Origin: Synergistetes bacterium ADurb.Bin155 | GTDB lineage: Bacteria > Synergistota > Synergistia > Synergistales > Thermovirgaceae | NCBI GenBank assembly: GCA_002070395.1 | Contig: MWDE01000002.1 | Coordinates: 1 to 64,000 of the forward strand | Length of the DNA: 64,000 nt | Reading direction: 5' to 3' | Program-made: the position numbers and the translations under genes | Shown: positions 36,266 through 44,642 of the stretch, one piece after another | How the letters are laid out: the number at the start of each line of letters is the position of its first letter | Position numbering within the stretch: the first letter of the stretch is position 1 | Notes under the pieces: model-generated | Databases searched by the model: none | The model's input: the letters and a program-made list of their open reading frames with translations, nothing else | Told to the model about the DNA's origin: nothing

Positions 36266-37327
36266 GTGAGCTTGTCTGTTAGAAGGGGACTGGCCGCATT
36301 CCTTGCCCTCTCCCTGGGTGTGAGCACCATCGTGCTTGTTTCCAGTTTTGACAGATCTACCATTGATATGATCGCCCATGCCCACAAAACCCGCCTGGCT
36401 TGCGCTCTGCTTTTAGTGCTCCTGGTATGGGCCTTTGACGCCCTCAAGCTCTATTTCGTCGTCAAGTCCGCTGGGGAGAGGATCAGCGGGAGACTTGCCA
36501 TCCTTCTGAACTGGCTTCGCTATTTCGGCTGCGCCATAACCCCTATGCAGAGCGGGGGTGGCCCTTTCCAGGTCTTTTTTCTTTTCAAGAGTGGCATCCC
36601 CATTGGCAAAGGGGTCGCCATCACCCTCACAAGCACATTAATGACCCTATTCCAGTTGGGATTCTTTGTACCCCTTGCTCTCCTGCTCCAGCCGGAACTA
36701 CTACAGGGGAGAAAGCTCCTACAGGGCGTGTTTTCCTACGTCCTGGTCTTCGTCCTGGTCTCCTGGACCGTGGTTGTGATCAGCCTTCTGAGGCCCAGGT
36801 TGATCAAGAAGTGGGCCGGCGGCATCACCTTGCTTCTCAAGCGTTGGGGGTTCCTGAAGCCGGTGAAGGTTCTCAGGGTCGTGAGGCGGGTCAACCGTGA
36901 GATCGACAACTATAATCGGAACTTCCGCGTCTTTTTCTCCTCAGGCATGCCCCTATTCGCCCTGGGATTCCTTTTTTCCTGCCTCCAGATGGTGGCCATG
37001 TTCTCCATTCTCCCCTGCCTGATCTGGTCCCTCGGGATGAACGTCAGTTTCGTCGAGGCCTTTCTGGCCCAGGCCCTTTTCCTTTTCATCCTCTACTTCG
37101 TGCCTACCCCGGGAGCCAGCGGAGTCGCAGAAGGAGGGGGAGCGGCTATCTTCAGCCTTCTCGTCCCGTGGAACATAGCCGGTGTCGTGGCCATCACCTG
37201 GCGTTTCTTCACTGAATACCTCTCGATCGCGATGGGGGGCATCGTCGCGGTCAGGTTGCTCGGGTGGGGAGTGACCGATGATCTGCTGGTACAAGGCGAG
37301 GAAGGGGCAGAAGAGGATACACAATGA
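36266..37327 (+). CDS. UPF0104/LPG-synthase-type integral membrane protein
   Basis: A 353-aa protein with about eight hydrophobic segments, of the lysylphosphatidylglycerol synthetase TM region family. Typical elements are TPMQSGGGPFQVFFLFKSG and the C-terminal PTPGASGVAEGGGAA. There is no aminoacyltransferase domain, so a lipid flippase or carrier role is more likely than lipid lysylation. It overlaps the next gene by 4 nt (ATGA); the two probably act on the same membrane lipid. Confidence 0.8.
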   Translation: MSLSVRRGLAAFLALSLGVSTIVLVSSFDRSTIDMIAHAHKTRLACALLLVLLVWAFDALKLYFVVKSAGERISGRLAILLNWLRYFGCAITPMQSGGGPFQVFFLFKSGIPIGKGVAITLTSTLMTLFQLGFFVPLALLLQPELLQGRKLLQGVFSYVLVFVLVSWTVVVISLLRPRLIKKWAGGITLLLKRWGFLKPVKVLRVVRRVNREIDNYNRNFRVFFSSGMPLFALGFLFSCLQMVAMFSILPCLIWSLGMNVSFVEAFLAQALFLFILYFVPTPGASGVAEGGGAAIFSLLVPWNIAGVVAITWRFFTEYLSIAMGGIVAVRLLGWGVTDDLLVQGEEGAEEDTQ

Positions 37328-37893
37328 ACGTGGGAAGAGCCGGCTCCCTGGCATTCAAGTTCCGCGGCGGTGTTTGGACCCTGTTCTTCCTGTTGGTCCT
37401 TTTTTCCATGCGTCCCGGTACGCCCGTTCATGCGACGGGGTTGGCATCAGTCGCGCTGGGGCAGGGGATCCGGTTCTGGGCGGCGGGGTCGATCGGGCAA
37501 TACCGGGGGGAGACCGTCGGCGCGGCCACCCTGGTCACATGGGGACCCTACGCCTTGGCCAGGAACCCGCTCTACCTGGGCAATGCCCTAATCGGGACGG
37601 GGTGGTGCGCCCTTACGGGAAAGCCGATGGCCTTCGTGATTTTCCTGGTTGTTTTCATAACCCTTTATGTCCTTCTGGTAATACCCTACGAGGAGGGTTA
37701 TCTTAAAAAGCGTTTCCCCGGCGAATTCGCCCGTTACTCGGAGCTAGTCGGGAGGTTCTTCCCTTTGAGAGCGCCCTCCCTGGCGAGACTAAAAGGCCCC
37801 TTCGACTGGGGCGTTCTCTGGAAAAGCGAACGTCACTCCCTCTGGGTCACCCTCATCGGGACTTTGCTCTTGCTTTCCCGACGCTGGTGGTAG
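37324..37893 (+). CDS. Isoprenylcysteine carboxylmethyltransferase-like membrane methyltransferase (ICMT/PEMT)
   Basis: A 189-aa membrane protein. The C-terminal half has the ICMT/PEMT signature: GPYALARNPLYLGNALI, then VIPYEEGYLKKRFPGEFARY (SAM site). About four hydrophobic segments. In bacteria the substrate is usually unknown, possibly a phospholipid or isoprenoid. Coupling to the UPF0104 gene suggests lipid modification; this is inference. Confidence 0.8.
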   Translation: MNVGRAGSLAFKFRGGVWTLFFLLVLFSMRPGTPVHATGLASVALGQGIRFWAAGSIGQYRGETVGAATLVTWGPYALARNPLYLGNALIGTGWCALTGKPMAFVIFLVVFITLYVLLVIPYEEGYLKKRFPGEFARYSELVGRFFPLRAPSLARLKGPFDWGVLWKSERHSLWVTLIGTLLLLSRRWW

Positions 37894-38035
37894 GGCAGAC
37901 CTTCCGCTTTTATGGGCGCCGGACTACAGAAAGAGCACTCTCGCCAGAACGAAGGGACAACAGCCTTTTTTTTGGAACTCCAGGGTGACCGCCGCAAGAA
38001 GGCCGATGCCTCTTATACCTCCCGGGTCAGGATCC

Positions 38036-39280
38036 CTAAAATCTCGTTATTTGTTCCCCGTAGAGGTTTTGCCATAGATTGTTATAGATCTCGCCCTTGG
38101 GTACTTCCTTTGTAGCGAAGCCCTCGGCTATCGCGGCCTGCCCGACGGCCTCGGCGACCCTCGGCGCAGTCTCGTCGCAGAAAATATCGGGGATTATTTT
38201 TCCTGGGCCCAGCCTGCGCCTGTCCACCACGTCGGCCAGCGCCCGGGCCGCTGCCAGGAGCATCGTGTGGTTGAGCACTGTTGCCCGTACGTCGAGGAGC
38301 CCTCGCATTATCCCCGGCGTGGATATGGAGTTGGGCATGGCGTTCTGGTAACCGGGCCCTCCAGTTGCGACGATGGCGGCCCCCGCTGCGATCGCCTCTT
38401 CAGGAAGGATCTCGGGCTCAGGCAGAGCCATGGCCAGGATCACCGGGTCACCGGACATGAGCCTGATGTTTTCTGGAGGAAGGACGCCTCCCTTGGAGAG
38501 CCCGACGAAAATGTTGGCCCCTTCCATGGCCTTATCGAGCCCACCGGTTATCTTCCCAGGGTTCGTGATCTCCGCGAGTTCTTCCTGGATGTGATTCATC
38601 CTTGGGTTGTCCTCGCCCAGGATCCCGGCGCTGTTCAGCACAACAATATCCTTTGCACCGGCCTTGAGGAGCAGTTCCGCCGTGGCGATCCCCGCGGAAC
38701 CAGCGCCGTTGATCACGATCCTCATGTCCTCGAGTTTCCTTCCTTGGACTTCGAGAGCGTTGTAGATCCCGGCCAGTACAATGACCGCCGTCCCGTGCTG
38801 GTCATCGCAGAGGACGGGGATGTTTATCCTGTTCCTCAGTTCACGGACGATGGTGAACGCCTTGGGGCTCGAGATATCCTCGATATTGATCCCCCCCAGG
38901 GTAGGGGCGAGGAGGGCGCAGAAGTGAAGGATATCTTCCGTGTCCTGGGAGCCCACGCTCAGGGGGTAGGCATTCACATCGCCGAAAAGCTTGAAAAGCA
39001 GGCATTTTCCCTCAATGACCGGAAGGGCCGCGTAGGGCCCCACATTTCCCAACCCCAGGACGGCGCTTCCATCGGTTACGACGGCGATCCGGTTGCCCCT
39101 CCCGGTGTACTCAAAACTCATGCCCTCGTCCTGCTGGATGGCAAGGGCGGGGGGCACACTTCCGGGGATATAGGCAAGGGCCATTTCCTCTTCGTTATGG
39201 ATGTTGATGGTAGGGTAGATCTTTATCTTCCCCCTTGCCTTTCTGTGCAGTTCGATCGCTCTTGTCCTGTCTATCGGCAT
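38036..39280 (-). CDS. NAD(P)-dependent malic enzyme
   Basis: Oxidatively decarboxylates malate to pyruvate, 414 aa, the short bacterial form. Visible are VTDGSAVLGLGNVGP (malate/metal region), PVLCDDQHGTAVIVLAG, the Rossmann motif VINGAGSAGIATAELL and SGDPVILAMALPEPEI. There is no phosphotransacetylase extension. The Rossmann strand is followed by residues that do not clearly decide between NAD and NADP. GGAGG precedes ATG 39280 by 7 nt. It lies 37 nt after the isochorismatase-like gene, so the two are probably co-transcribed. Confidence 0.93.
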   Translation of the reverse strand: MPIDRTRAIELHRKARGKIKIYPTINIHNEEEMALAYIPGSVPPALAIQQDEGMSFEYTGRGNRIAVVTDGSAVLGLGNVGPYAALPVIEGKCLLFKLFGDVNAYPLSVGSQDTEDILHFCALLAPTLGGINIEDISSPKAFTIVRELRNRINIPVLCDDQHGTAVIVLAGIYNALEVQGRKLEDMRIVINGAGSAGIATAELLLKAGAKDIVVLNSAGILGEDNPRMNHIQEELAEITNPGKITGGLDKAMEGANIFVGLSKGGVLPPENIRLMSGDPVILAMALPEPEILPEEAIAAGAAIVATGGPGYQNAMPNSISTPGIMRGLLDVRATVLNHTMLLAAARALADVVDRRRLGPGKIIPDIFCDETAPRVAEAVGQAAIAEGFATKEVPKGEIYNNLWQNLYGEQITRF

Positions 39281-39317
39281 TGGTTCCCCTCCCCGAACTT
39301 TGATTATCCTCGACCGA

Positions 39318-39899
39318 TCAGGCCTTGAAAAAAGGAAGCATGGTTTTGAACTGTTCCGTACCCGCCCGCCGGATCAACTGGTAAGCCAAAGTCTCAACGG
39401 GCGCCACCAGCGCCCCGGCGGCGGTGATGGCCTCGCAAGCCATCCTGTGATGATCCGGGTCGCGGCTTGAGCAGGCATCGGCGGCAACGGCCACGGGATA
39501 TCCCTGTGACAGCAGGTCCATCACGGTAGCGAGCACACAGATATGGCTCACGACCCCGGATATTATTATCTGGTCTCTTCGGTCGTCTCGAAGGTACTCA
39601 TCAAAACCCATCTCATCGCAGCAGGAGAAGTGGATCTTCTCGAAGGGCAAGACAACGGGGGGGATCTTCTCCATAATCGGCGGGATGGTTTTTCCGAGCC
39701 CTTTGGGATAGTGTTCAGTGAACTTTATTGGAACGCCCATGGTCCTGGCGGCCTCGATGAGAATACCCGCGTTCCGGATAGTCTTTTCCCGGTCAAAAAC
39801 GGCCTGCAGCATTTTATCCTGGAGGTCGATCAAGAGCAACTGGGCCCTTTCCGGTTCGATCCTGAAAGGTAGCATGGGAACCCACCCCGTTTCCTTCAT
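39318..39899 (-). CDS. Isochorismatase-like cysteine hydrolase
   Basis: A 193-aa cysteine hydrolase of the isochorismatase/nicotinamidase superfamily. The triad is recognisable: Asp in LLIDLQDKM, Lys in PFEKIHFSC, and Cys in VVSHICVLAT with the usual cis-peptide context. Substrate unknown (nicotinamide, biuret-like amides and others are handled by relatives). No siderophore gene is nearby, so true isochorismatase activity is unlikely. ATG 39899 has AAGG upstream; ATG 39875 is possible. Confidence 0.85.
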   Translation of the reverse strand: MKETGWVPMLPFRIEPERAQLLLIDLQDKMLQAVFDREKTIRNAGILIEAARTMGVPIKFTEHYPKGLGKTIPPIMEKIPPVVLPFEKIHFSCCDEMGFDEYLRDDRRDQIIISGVVSHICVLATVMDLLSQGYPVAVAADACSSRDPDHHRMACEAITAAGALVAPVETLAYQLIRRAGTEQFKTMLPFFKA

Positions 39900-40012
39900 T
39901 ATTCACGGCCTTGGGGTTATTATAGGCTAAAGATAACCTGAATGAGCCCGTGCCGGTTTACTCAAAATGTGATATGCTCTGAAAACTTGAGAGCCCGGGG
40001 GAGGTGTGTTTC

Positions 40013-40672
40013 ATGGGCGGCAGTATTGACAGAAGAAGCAACGAGGGGGATGGGTTTGATCCCGGTGGGGAATGGACGGTCGGTGATATCCTTAGGGCCA
40101 TGGCCGGTGGAGATATCCCCCGTTACGTGGAAAGGCTCGCTTCCCAGGTCCAGGAATGGATGATCTTGGCCCTTTCCGGGGAGGGAGAGCTATCGACCGA
40201 AGATTACCTGTTCGGTTTTGGGGACAGGAAGCAAGGAGACCCTGAAGCACTGATCTCCCAGCTCGAATGGGTGGAGGAGTTTGCCGATATCCTTCCCGCC
40301 ACGAGTGAACCCGCGGGACATGAGGAAGCCGTCGCTCTTTGCTTCGGCCCCGTCGATTTCGACGAGGGTATGCGCATGGCTATAGATTACGCCGCTCTCT
40401 TCGGCAGGGACCATTGCCGGCGGGTCTGGATGCTCAGCGACAGTTGGGTGATCGGTGAAGTGGTCCGGTACGTGCAGCATTTCAAGGCACTGTCTTCACA
40501 GGGGGTTGAGTTGAGGTTCATCATGGTGACCCCCTGGGGTTGGACCGAGATCCCCATCGCCCTTGAGACGGGCGACAATGACAGGCTCCACTGGGAAGCG
40601 AGGTCGGCCAGACAGGACCATAACAACAATCCCATGAAGCCAAAAAAGCGAGACGACCCGAACCAGAAGTAA
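40013..40672 (+). CDS. Conserved-looking cytoplasmic protein of unknown function
   Basis: A 219-aa acidic, soluble protein without signal peptide or transmembrane segment. It has an excellent ribosome binding site (GGGGGAGG, 8 nt before ATG 40013) and a strong terminator. The middle (ALCFGPVDFDEGMRMAIDYA) and the C-terminal half (RVWMLSDSWVIGEVVRYV, LRFIMVTPWGWTEI) look like a folded alpha/beta domain. The Lys/Asn-rich tail is probably disordered. I do not recognise the family. Confidence 0.65.
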   Translation: MGGSIDRRSNEGDGFDPGGEWTVGDILRAMAGGDIPRYVERLASQVQEWMILALSGEGELSTEDYLFGFGDRKQGDPEALISQLEWVEEFADILPATSEPAGHEEAVALCFGPVDFDEGMRMAIDYAALFGRDHCRRVWMLSDSWVIGEVVRYVQHFKALSSQGVELRFIMVTPWGWTEIPIALETGDNDRLHWEARSARQDHNNNPMKPKKRDDPNQK

Positions 40673-40700
40673 CGGCTGGTTCCGTCCGGGAGTGAAAAAA

Positions 40701-40730
40701 GGGGGCAGGCTTTTCGGCCTGCCCCCTTTT
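40701..40730. terminator. Bidirectional terminator
   Basis: A 10-bp GC stem (40701-40710 with 40717-40726), loop TTTTCG, T4 on the right and A6 on the left. It separates the unknown gene and the ThiS-like gene, which converge here. Confidence 0.85.
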
Positions 40731-40737
40731 CGTCGCT

Positions 40738-40935
40738 TCACCCACCGCTGATCATATGAATGATCTGGACGTTGGAACCATCGGGTACAGTGGCATCGTC
40801 AAACCTGTCCCTCGGAACGGGAACATGGTCGACCCAGACCGCGAGGAGGGGGAAAACGTACCTCTTCCCGTCAATGATATCCCTGACGGTCATCCCCTCT
40901 TCCCATTCCATAGGTTCACCGTTGACGATGATCAT
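40738..40935 (-). CDS. ThiS/MoaD-like small sulfur-carrier protein
   Basis: A 65-aa beta-grasp protein ending in the Gly-Gly tail (IIHMISGG) that carries thiocarboxylate in this family. It lies 10 nt after the aldehyde:ferredoxin oxidoreductase gene. The location suggests supply of dithiolene sulfur for the tungsto/molybdopterin cofactor, as MoaD does. ATG 40935 has no good Shine-Dalgarno of its own, so it may depend on translational coupling with the gene before it. Confidence 0.82.
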   Translation of the reverse strand: MIIVNGEPMEWEEGMTVRDIIDGKRYVFPLLAVWVDHVPVPRDRFDDATVPDGSNVQIIHMISGG

Positions 40936-40945
40936 GACAAGGGAA

Positions 40946-43114
40946 CTACCACTGGTCCTCCGGCTTGGCGTATTTTTCAACCGTCGCTACGACCTCCGGC
41001 AGGTCCATCCCGAGTGATTTCAGCTTTTTGACCGTAGGGATACCGTTTTTATCCCAACCGCGCCGCTTGTAAACGGCATCCACCAGTTCTTCCCATTGTT
41101 CCCGGCGTTTCTTGAGAAGCCGGTCGCACTTATCCTGGGAGGAGAGGCCGGCGGGATCGATGCCTGTCGCTTTCAGTTCGTTGTCGTAGTACTCTTCCCT
41201 TGCCTCCCACTCGTCGGCCCAGACCGGCCCCAGGGCCCTGTCGGGGATATTGTGGTATTTCCTGGTACCCTTGCCGAGCCTCAGCTGGAACACCCTCTGG
41301 AAGTTGTAAACACGCTCGGACTGGAGGACAAGCTCATCCTTGTCAATATTCTTCCCCGTCACGGCGTTGAAAACTTCGACGTAGTTCTGGACATGTTCGG
41401 GTACTTTCGCGGCCTCCTGGGGAGGGTAGCTGGTGGCGTTGTCGGCGGGTTCGATATCATTCCAGGGCAGCTTGCAAACACCGGTCAGGGAGAACCACGT
41501 CCTGAAGTTGGGGAAATAGTGGAGGGCTTCAGCCTTGTCCTCGAAGGTCGGCAACTGCTTGTTAACCCTGTCCATGAATATCAGCCACGCCTCGTCGTGC
41601 TGGGGTCCCTTCAGGGTCAGGAAGTAGCCGCCCCACTGGGCTATTGACTCCTTAGGCACGTACTCGGAGACCTCGATCCCCTGGCCCTCCATGCCGATCC
41701 TTTCCATGACATCACGGTCGGCGCCGAAGTGATCGGCGAAGAGATCCTTCATCCTGTGGATACCCTTGCCCACCATGAGGGCGAACTCGTCCTTGCCCTC
41801 ACCGAGACGGTGGAGCAGTTCCAATATGTCTGCCTTGTTGCCGAAGCGGAGGTCAAGGCCGTTGGTGTGCTCCTTGTTGATGAGCCCCAGTTCATAGCAT
41901 TCGCAGACGAAAGCGATGCCCGTCCCCAGGGATATGGTGTCGAGTCCGTAGTGGTCGGCGTAGAAGTTGACCTCGGTGGTCCATTCCGGGTCAAAGACAC
42001 CCACGTTGGGGCCCATGCCGGCGGCGGTCTCGTATTCCGGGCCGTCGACGGTGATCTTCCTGCCCTTCCACGGTCCCGTTTTGAGGGTAAAGCCGTCGAC
42101 GGCCTTTGCGCAGGCCATGGTGCAGCCGTACCAGCAGCCGTCGGCGATGCCCTGGGTGAACATCTTCCCGTAGACCTCGGAATGGATCTTGTCAGCGTCG
42201 GGGTGCTGACCGAATTTGTAGTTCATGGTGGGGAGCAGGTGATATTCGTTCATTATCTCGTTGAGGTGGGTTGTTCCGACGGTGCGCATTCGGCATTGTT
42301 CTGCGTCGAGGGTCAGGATCTCGTTGTGGAGTTTTGCCCCGAGCCTGGTGAGGGTTCCCACGTCGGCTGGGTTGTTGGCGGTGCCGCTCAGGTCGTGGGT
42401 CTTGACCACAAGAGCGGCGATCTTTTTATCGCGGAGGATGGTCCCACCGCCCCCGCGGCCAGCCTGTTTCAGCCGGGGCAGTTTGCGGTGGCTGTCCCAG
42501 AAGCTGCTATTGAGGCAGCCCCAGTAGGAGGTCTCGGCTCCCTTCCCCGCGGTTACCACGGAAACGAAACGGCGATCGTTGATGTCCCCCGGCTTTCCGA
42601 AGTATTCGTGAAGGGCCTCGGTCACCGTGTAAGCATTAACGTCATCGAAGGGAGACTCAAGGATCTGGACCTTCTTCTCGTCGGCGTCGACCAGGACGAT
42701 GACGTCCTTTTCTGCCTTACCCTGCACCTCGATGGCGTCAAAGCCCGCGAACTTAAGGAGAGGACCGAAGTGTCCACCCGCGTTGCTGTCATAGGTCTGA
42801 TTTGTCAGCGGGGATACAAATACAGCGTAAAACTTCCCCATCCCTGGGTACTGGGTGACTCCGCATAGAGGACCCCCGGAGATGACGATCTCGTTTTCAG
42901 GGTCGTCCCACCGGGTGGTATCCTTGACGGAATCCCAGAGGAGTTTCAGGCCGAAACCCCTTCCCCCGGTGAATTTTTCCTTCATTTCCTCGGAGACGTC
43001 CTTTGACTGGAATGTCATGTCTCCCACGTTGACCTTCAGGGTCTTGCCGGTGTATCCCCTGAAGGGTTTCGCCGGGACGTAAGTCCATTCGGCGAGGACT
43101 TTCATTTTCTCCAT
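40946..43114 (-). CDS. aor: Tungsten-dependent aldehyde:ferredoxin oxidoreductase
   Basis: Oxidises aldehydes to carboxylic acids with ferredoxin as acceptor, 722 aa, cytoplasmic. The N-terminal AFOR_N domain has GGRGFGLKLLW and the pterin-site NAGGHFGPLLKFAGFDAI. The [4Fe-4S] ligands are Cys327, Cys331 and Cys335 (CWYGCTMAC), with the fourth in TGVCKLPW near residue 550. It is longer than the classic archaeal enzyme (about 605 aa), like several bacterial ones. AGGGGGG precedes ATG 43114. Probably co-transcribed with the ThiS-like gene. It may detoxify aldehydes from amino-acid fermentation. Confidence 0.93.
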   Translation of the reverse strand: MEKMKVLAEWTYVPAKPFRGYTGKTLKVNVGDMTFQSKDVSEEMKEKFTGGRGFGLKLLWDSVKDTTRWDDPENEIVISGGPLCGVTQYPGMGKFYAVFVSPLTNQTYDSNAGGHFGPLLKFAGFDAIEVQGKAEKDVIVLVDADEKKVQILESPFDDVNAYTVTEALHEYFGKPGDINDRRFVSVVTAGKGAETSYWGCLNSSFWDSHRKLPRLKQAGRGGGGTILRDKKIAALVVKTHDLSGTANNPADVGTLTRLGAKLHNEILTLDAEQCRMRTVGTTHLNEIMNEYHLLPTMNYKFGQHPDADKIHSEVYGKMFTQGIADGCWYGCTMACAKAVDGFTLKTGPWKGRKITVDGPEYETAAGMGPNVGVFDPEWTTEVNFYADHYGLDTISLGTGIAFVCECYELGLINKEHTNGLDLRFGNKADILELLHRLGEGKDEFALMVGKGIHRMKDLFADHFGADRDVMERIGMEGQGIEVSEYVPKESIAQWGGYFLTLKGPQHDEAWLIFMDRVNKQLPTFEDKAEALHYFPNFRTWFSLTGVCKLPWNDIEPADNATSYPPQEAAKVPEHVQNYVEVFNAVTGKNIDKDELVLQSERVYNFQRVFQLRLGKGTRKYHNIPDRALGPVWADEWEAREEYYDNELKATGIDPAGLSSQDKCDRLLKKRREQWEELVDAVYKRRGWDKNGIPTVKKLKSLGMDLPEVVATVEKYAKPEDQW

Positions 43115-43209
43115 TGTGCGATCCCCCCTAGAAAAATTGGATGAACTGTGTCAACGCCCATCACCGGATGAGCGGCTCTCCATTGTACGCAAAACCAGTT
43201 TCAGCATTA

Positions 43210-43239
43210 ATGATAACACGTTTGTGCAAGGAGTATCAA
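43210..43239 (-). promoter_or_regulatory. Promoter for aldehyde oxidoreductase
   Basis: Minus strand TTGATA (43239-43234), an 18-nt spacer and TATCAT (43215-43210), about 96 nt upstream of the start. A second candidate with TACAAT lies closer to the gene. Confidence 0.5.
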
Positions 43240-43272
43240 TTTACCTGGAACTAGCCCGTAGGACCCCTCTCG

Positions 43273-43302
43273 TTGACGGGCCCAAGGAGATAATGCTACA
43301 AT
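43273..43302 (+). promoter_or_regulatory. Promoter for tRNA-Pro
   Basis: TTGACG (43273-43278), an 18-nt spacer and TACAAT (43297-43302), with a TG dinucleotide just before the -10. It ends 10 nt upstream of the tRNA. Confidence 0.75.
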
Positions 43303-43312
43303 GCCCGACGTC

Positions 43313-43390
<78 letters not shown>

Positions 43391-43402
43391 GAAGAGGGAA
43401 AC

Positions 43403-43431
43403 GGGACCCGCTCTTTTGGGGTCCCTTTTTT
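43403..43431 (+). terminator. Terminator after tRNA-Pro
   Basis: A 7-bp stem (43403-43409 with 43419-43425), a 9-nt loop, and six T residues. Confidence 0.8.
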
Positions 43432-43517
43432 CTTGGGGGCTTTTTGAAGCACGAAAGTCTGACGAAAGTTGACTATTGTCCAAGCTATCCCTATAATTAC
43501 AGTCACGAGGGGGAAAA

Positions 43518-43985
43518 ATGGAAAGTTCGGTCGTAGCGAGAAATCGCAAGGCCCGTCATGAGTATTTTATTATCGAGACCGTCGAGGCCGGGATGGTGCT
43601 CACTGGTACGGAGATAAAATCGGTCAGGGCCGGGAAGATAAATCTGAAGGACGGATACGCTAAGATCCAGGGTTCCGAAATTTGGCTCAACAACGTCCAT
43701 ATTTCTCCTTTTGAGCAGGGGACCTATTTTAATCACGAACCCCTACGGCCACGGAAACTCCTATTGAATTCCGGCGAGATAAGGCGCCTTGGTTCCAGGA
43801 CAAGGGAAAAGGGCTTGACACTGGTGCCCTTGACGGTTTACCTCAAGCAGAACCGCTGGGCCAAGGTAGAACTGGCTCTGGTCAAGGGAAAGACGGGTTC
43901 CGACAAGCGCGAAACGATCGCCGAGAGGGATGCCCGGAGGGATATGGAAAAGGCTGTCAAAGAAAGACGGCGGGGCGAAGTTTGA
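43518..43985 (+). CDS. smpB: SsrA-binding protein SmpB
   Basis: Binds tmRNA and brings it to stalled ribosomes, 155 aa. It has the OB-barrel segments ARHEYFIIETVEAGMVL, GTEIKSVRAGKINLKDGYA and the C-terminal basic tail with RDARRDMEKAVKERRR. GAGGGGGA precedes ATG 43518. The gene ends 11 nt before the tmRNA gene, its functional partner. Confidence 0.97.
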   Translation: MESSVVARNRKARHEYFIIETVEAGMVLTGTEIKSVRAGKINLKDGYAKIQGSEIWLNNVHISPFEQGTYFNHEPLRPRKLLLNSGEIRRLGSRTREKGLTLVPLTVYLKQNRWAKVELALVKGKTGSDKRETIAERDARRDMEKAVKERRRGEV

Positions 43986-43996
43986 CAATTGAATAT

Positions 43997-44345
43997 GGGG
44001 GCGACAGGTTTCGACGGCAGGATGGAGGGCTACGGGCAGCGTGCCGAGTTGCCGGGACTCGCAAAACACGGCGCAAACAATAATCGCCAACAATAATTAC
44101 GCACTGGCCGCTTAAATAGCGTCCACGTCCCTTGGGGTTTCCGTCGCCAGGACCCCCTGCGGACGTCACTTATGGCGACTGCTCCCCGCGTAACGCTCTC
44201 GCGCGCGGGGTCAAGCTCCAGAGGGCTAGGGTGAGGGGATCCCGTCTCCGGGAGCCCTGAACCGACATCAAAACGGGGACTGCGCACGGAGAAACCCGCA
44301 GTCGGCCCCTGTCGGACCGGGGTTCGATTCCCCGCGCCTCCACCA
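43997..44345 (+). ncRNA. ssrA: tmRNA (SsrA)
   Basis: A 349-nt transfer-messenger RNA. The 5' end GGGGGCG pairs with CGCCTCC at 44335-44341. The T-arm contains GGTTCGATTCC, followed by A and an encoded CCA (44343-44345). The tag frame ends TAC-GCA-CTG-GCC-GCT-TAA (44098-44115), giving the ...NNNYALAA terminus. If translation resumes at GCG 44071 the tag is AQTIIANNNYALAA. A resume codon at GCC 44086 would give a shorter one. Confidence 0.95.
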
Positions 44346-44354
44346 AATGAAAAA

Positions 44355-44396
44355 GGGCAGCCCCGGCGAAGCCGGTTCGGGGCTGCCCTTTTTTTT
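44355..44396 (+). terminator. Terminator after tmRNA
   Basis: A 10-bp stem (44355-44364 with 44379-44388) with an inner CCGGC/GCCGG extension, followed by eight T residues. Confidence 0.9.
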
Positions 44397-44642
44397 CTGA
44401 ATACCTGGGACCTCACCCCCAGGACCGCCCGAGATCATGCCCGGAGGGCTTCGTCATATTGAACCTCCCGCCCGAGGCCGGCCCAAAAGGTGCAAACCCT
44501 GGAAGCGGATCCGCCTTGTTTATATTTAAGTGCCTGAAGTGCCACGGCCATCCTCGAAAAGGTATCCCCGGGGCCGACTTTAGGGTAATATAGGTACCGG
44601 GTCACTGTATCAAACCAAGAGTCTTAAGGGAGGGTTCCAGGG
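44397..44642. other. Intergenic region upstream of hcp
   Basis: About 245 nt with no gene. A TAATAT at 44586-44591 might be a -10 box, but no good -35 accompanies it. I found no clear FNR, NsrR or HcpR palindrome. Confidence 0.35.

Noticed and set aside
38267-39328. Plus-strand open frame opposite malic enzyme
   Set aside because: No motif; the opposite strand has a complete malic enzyme.
41729-42868. Long plus-strand open frame inside the aldehyde oxidoreductase gene
   Set aside because: Antisense to a strongly supported enzyme; no recognisable domain; typical of GC-rich shadow frames.
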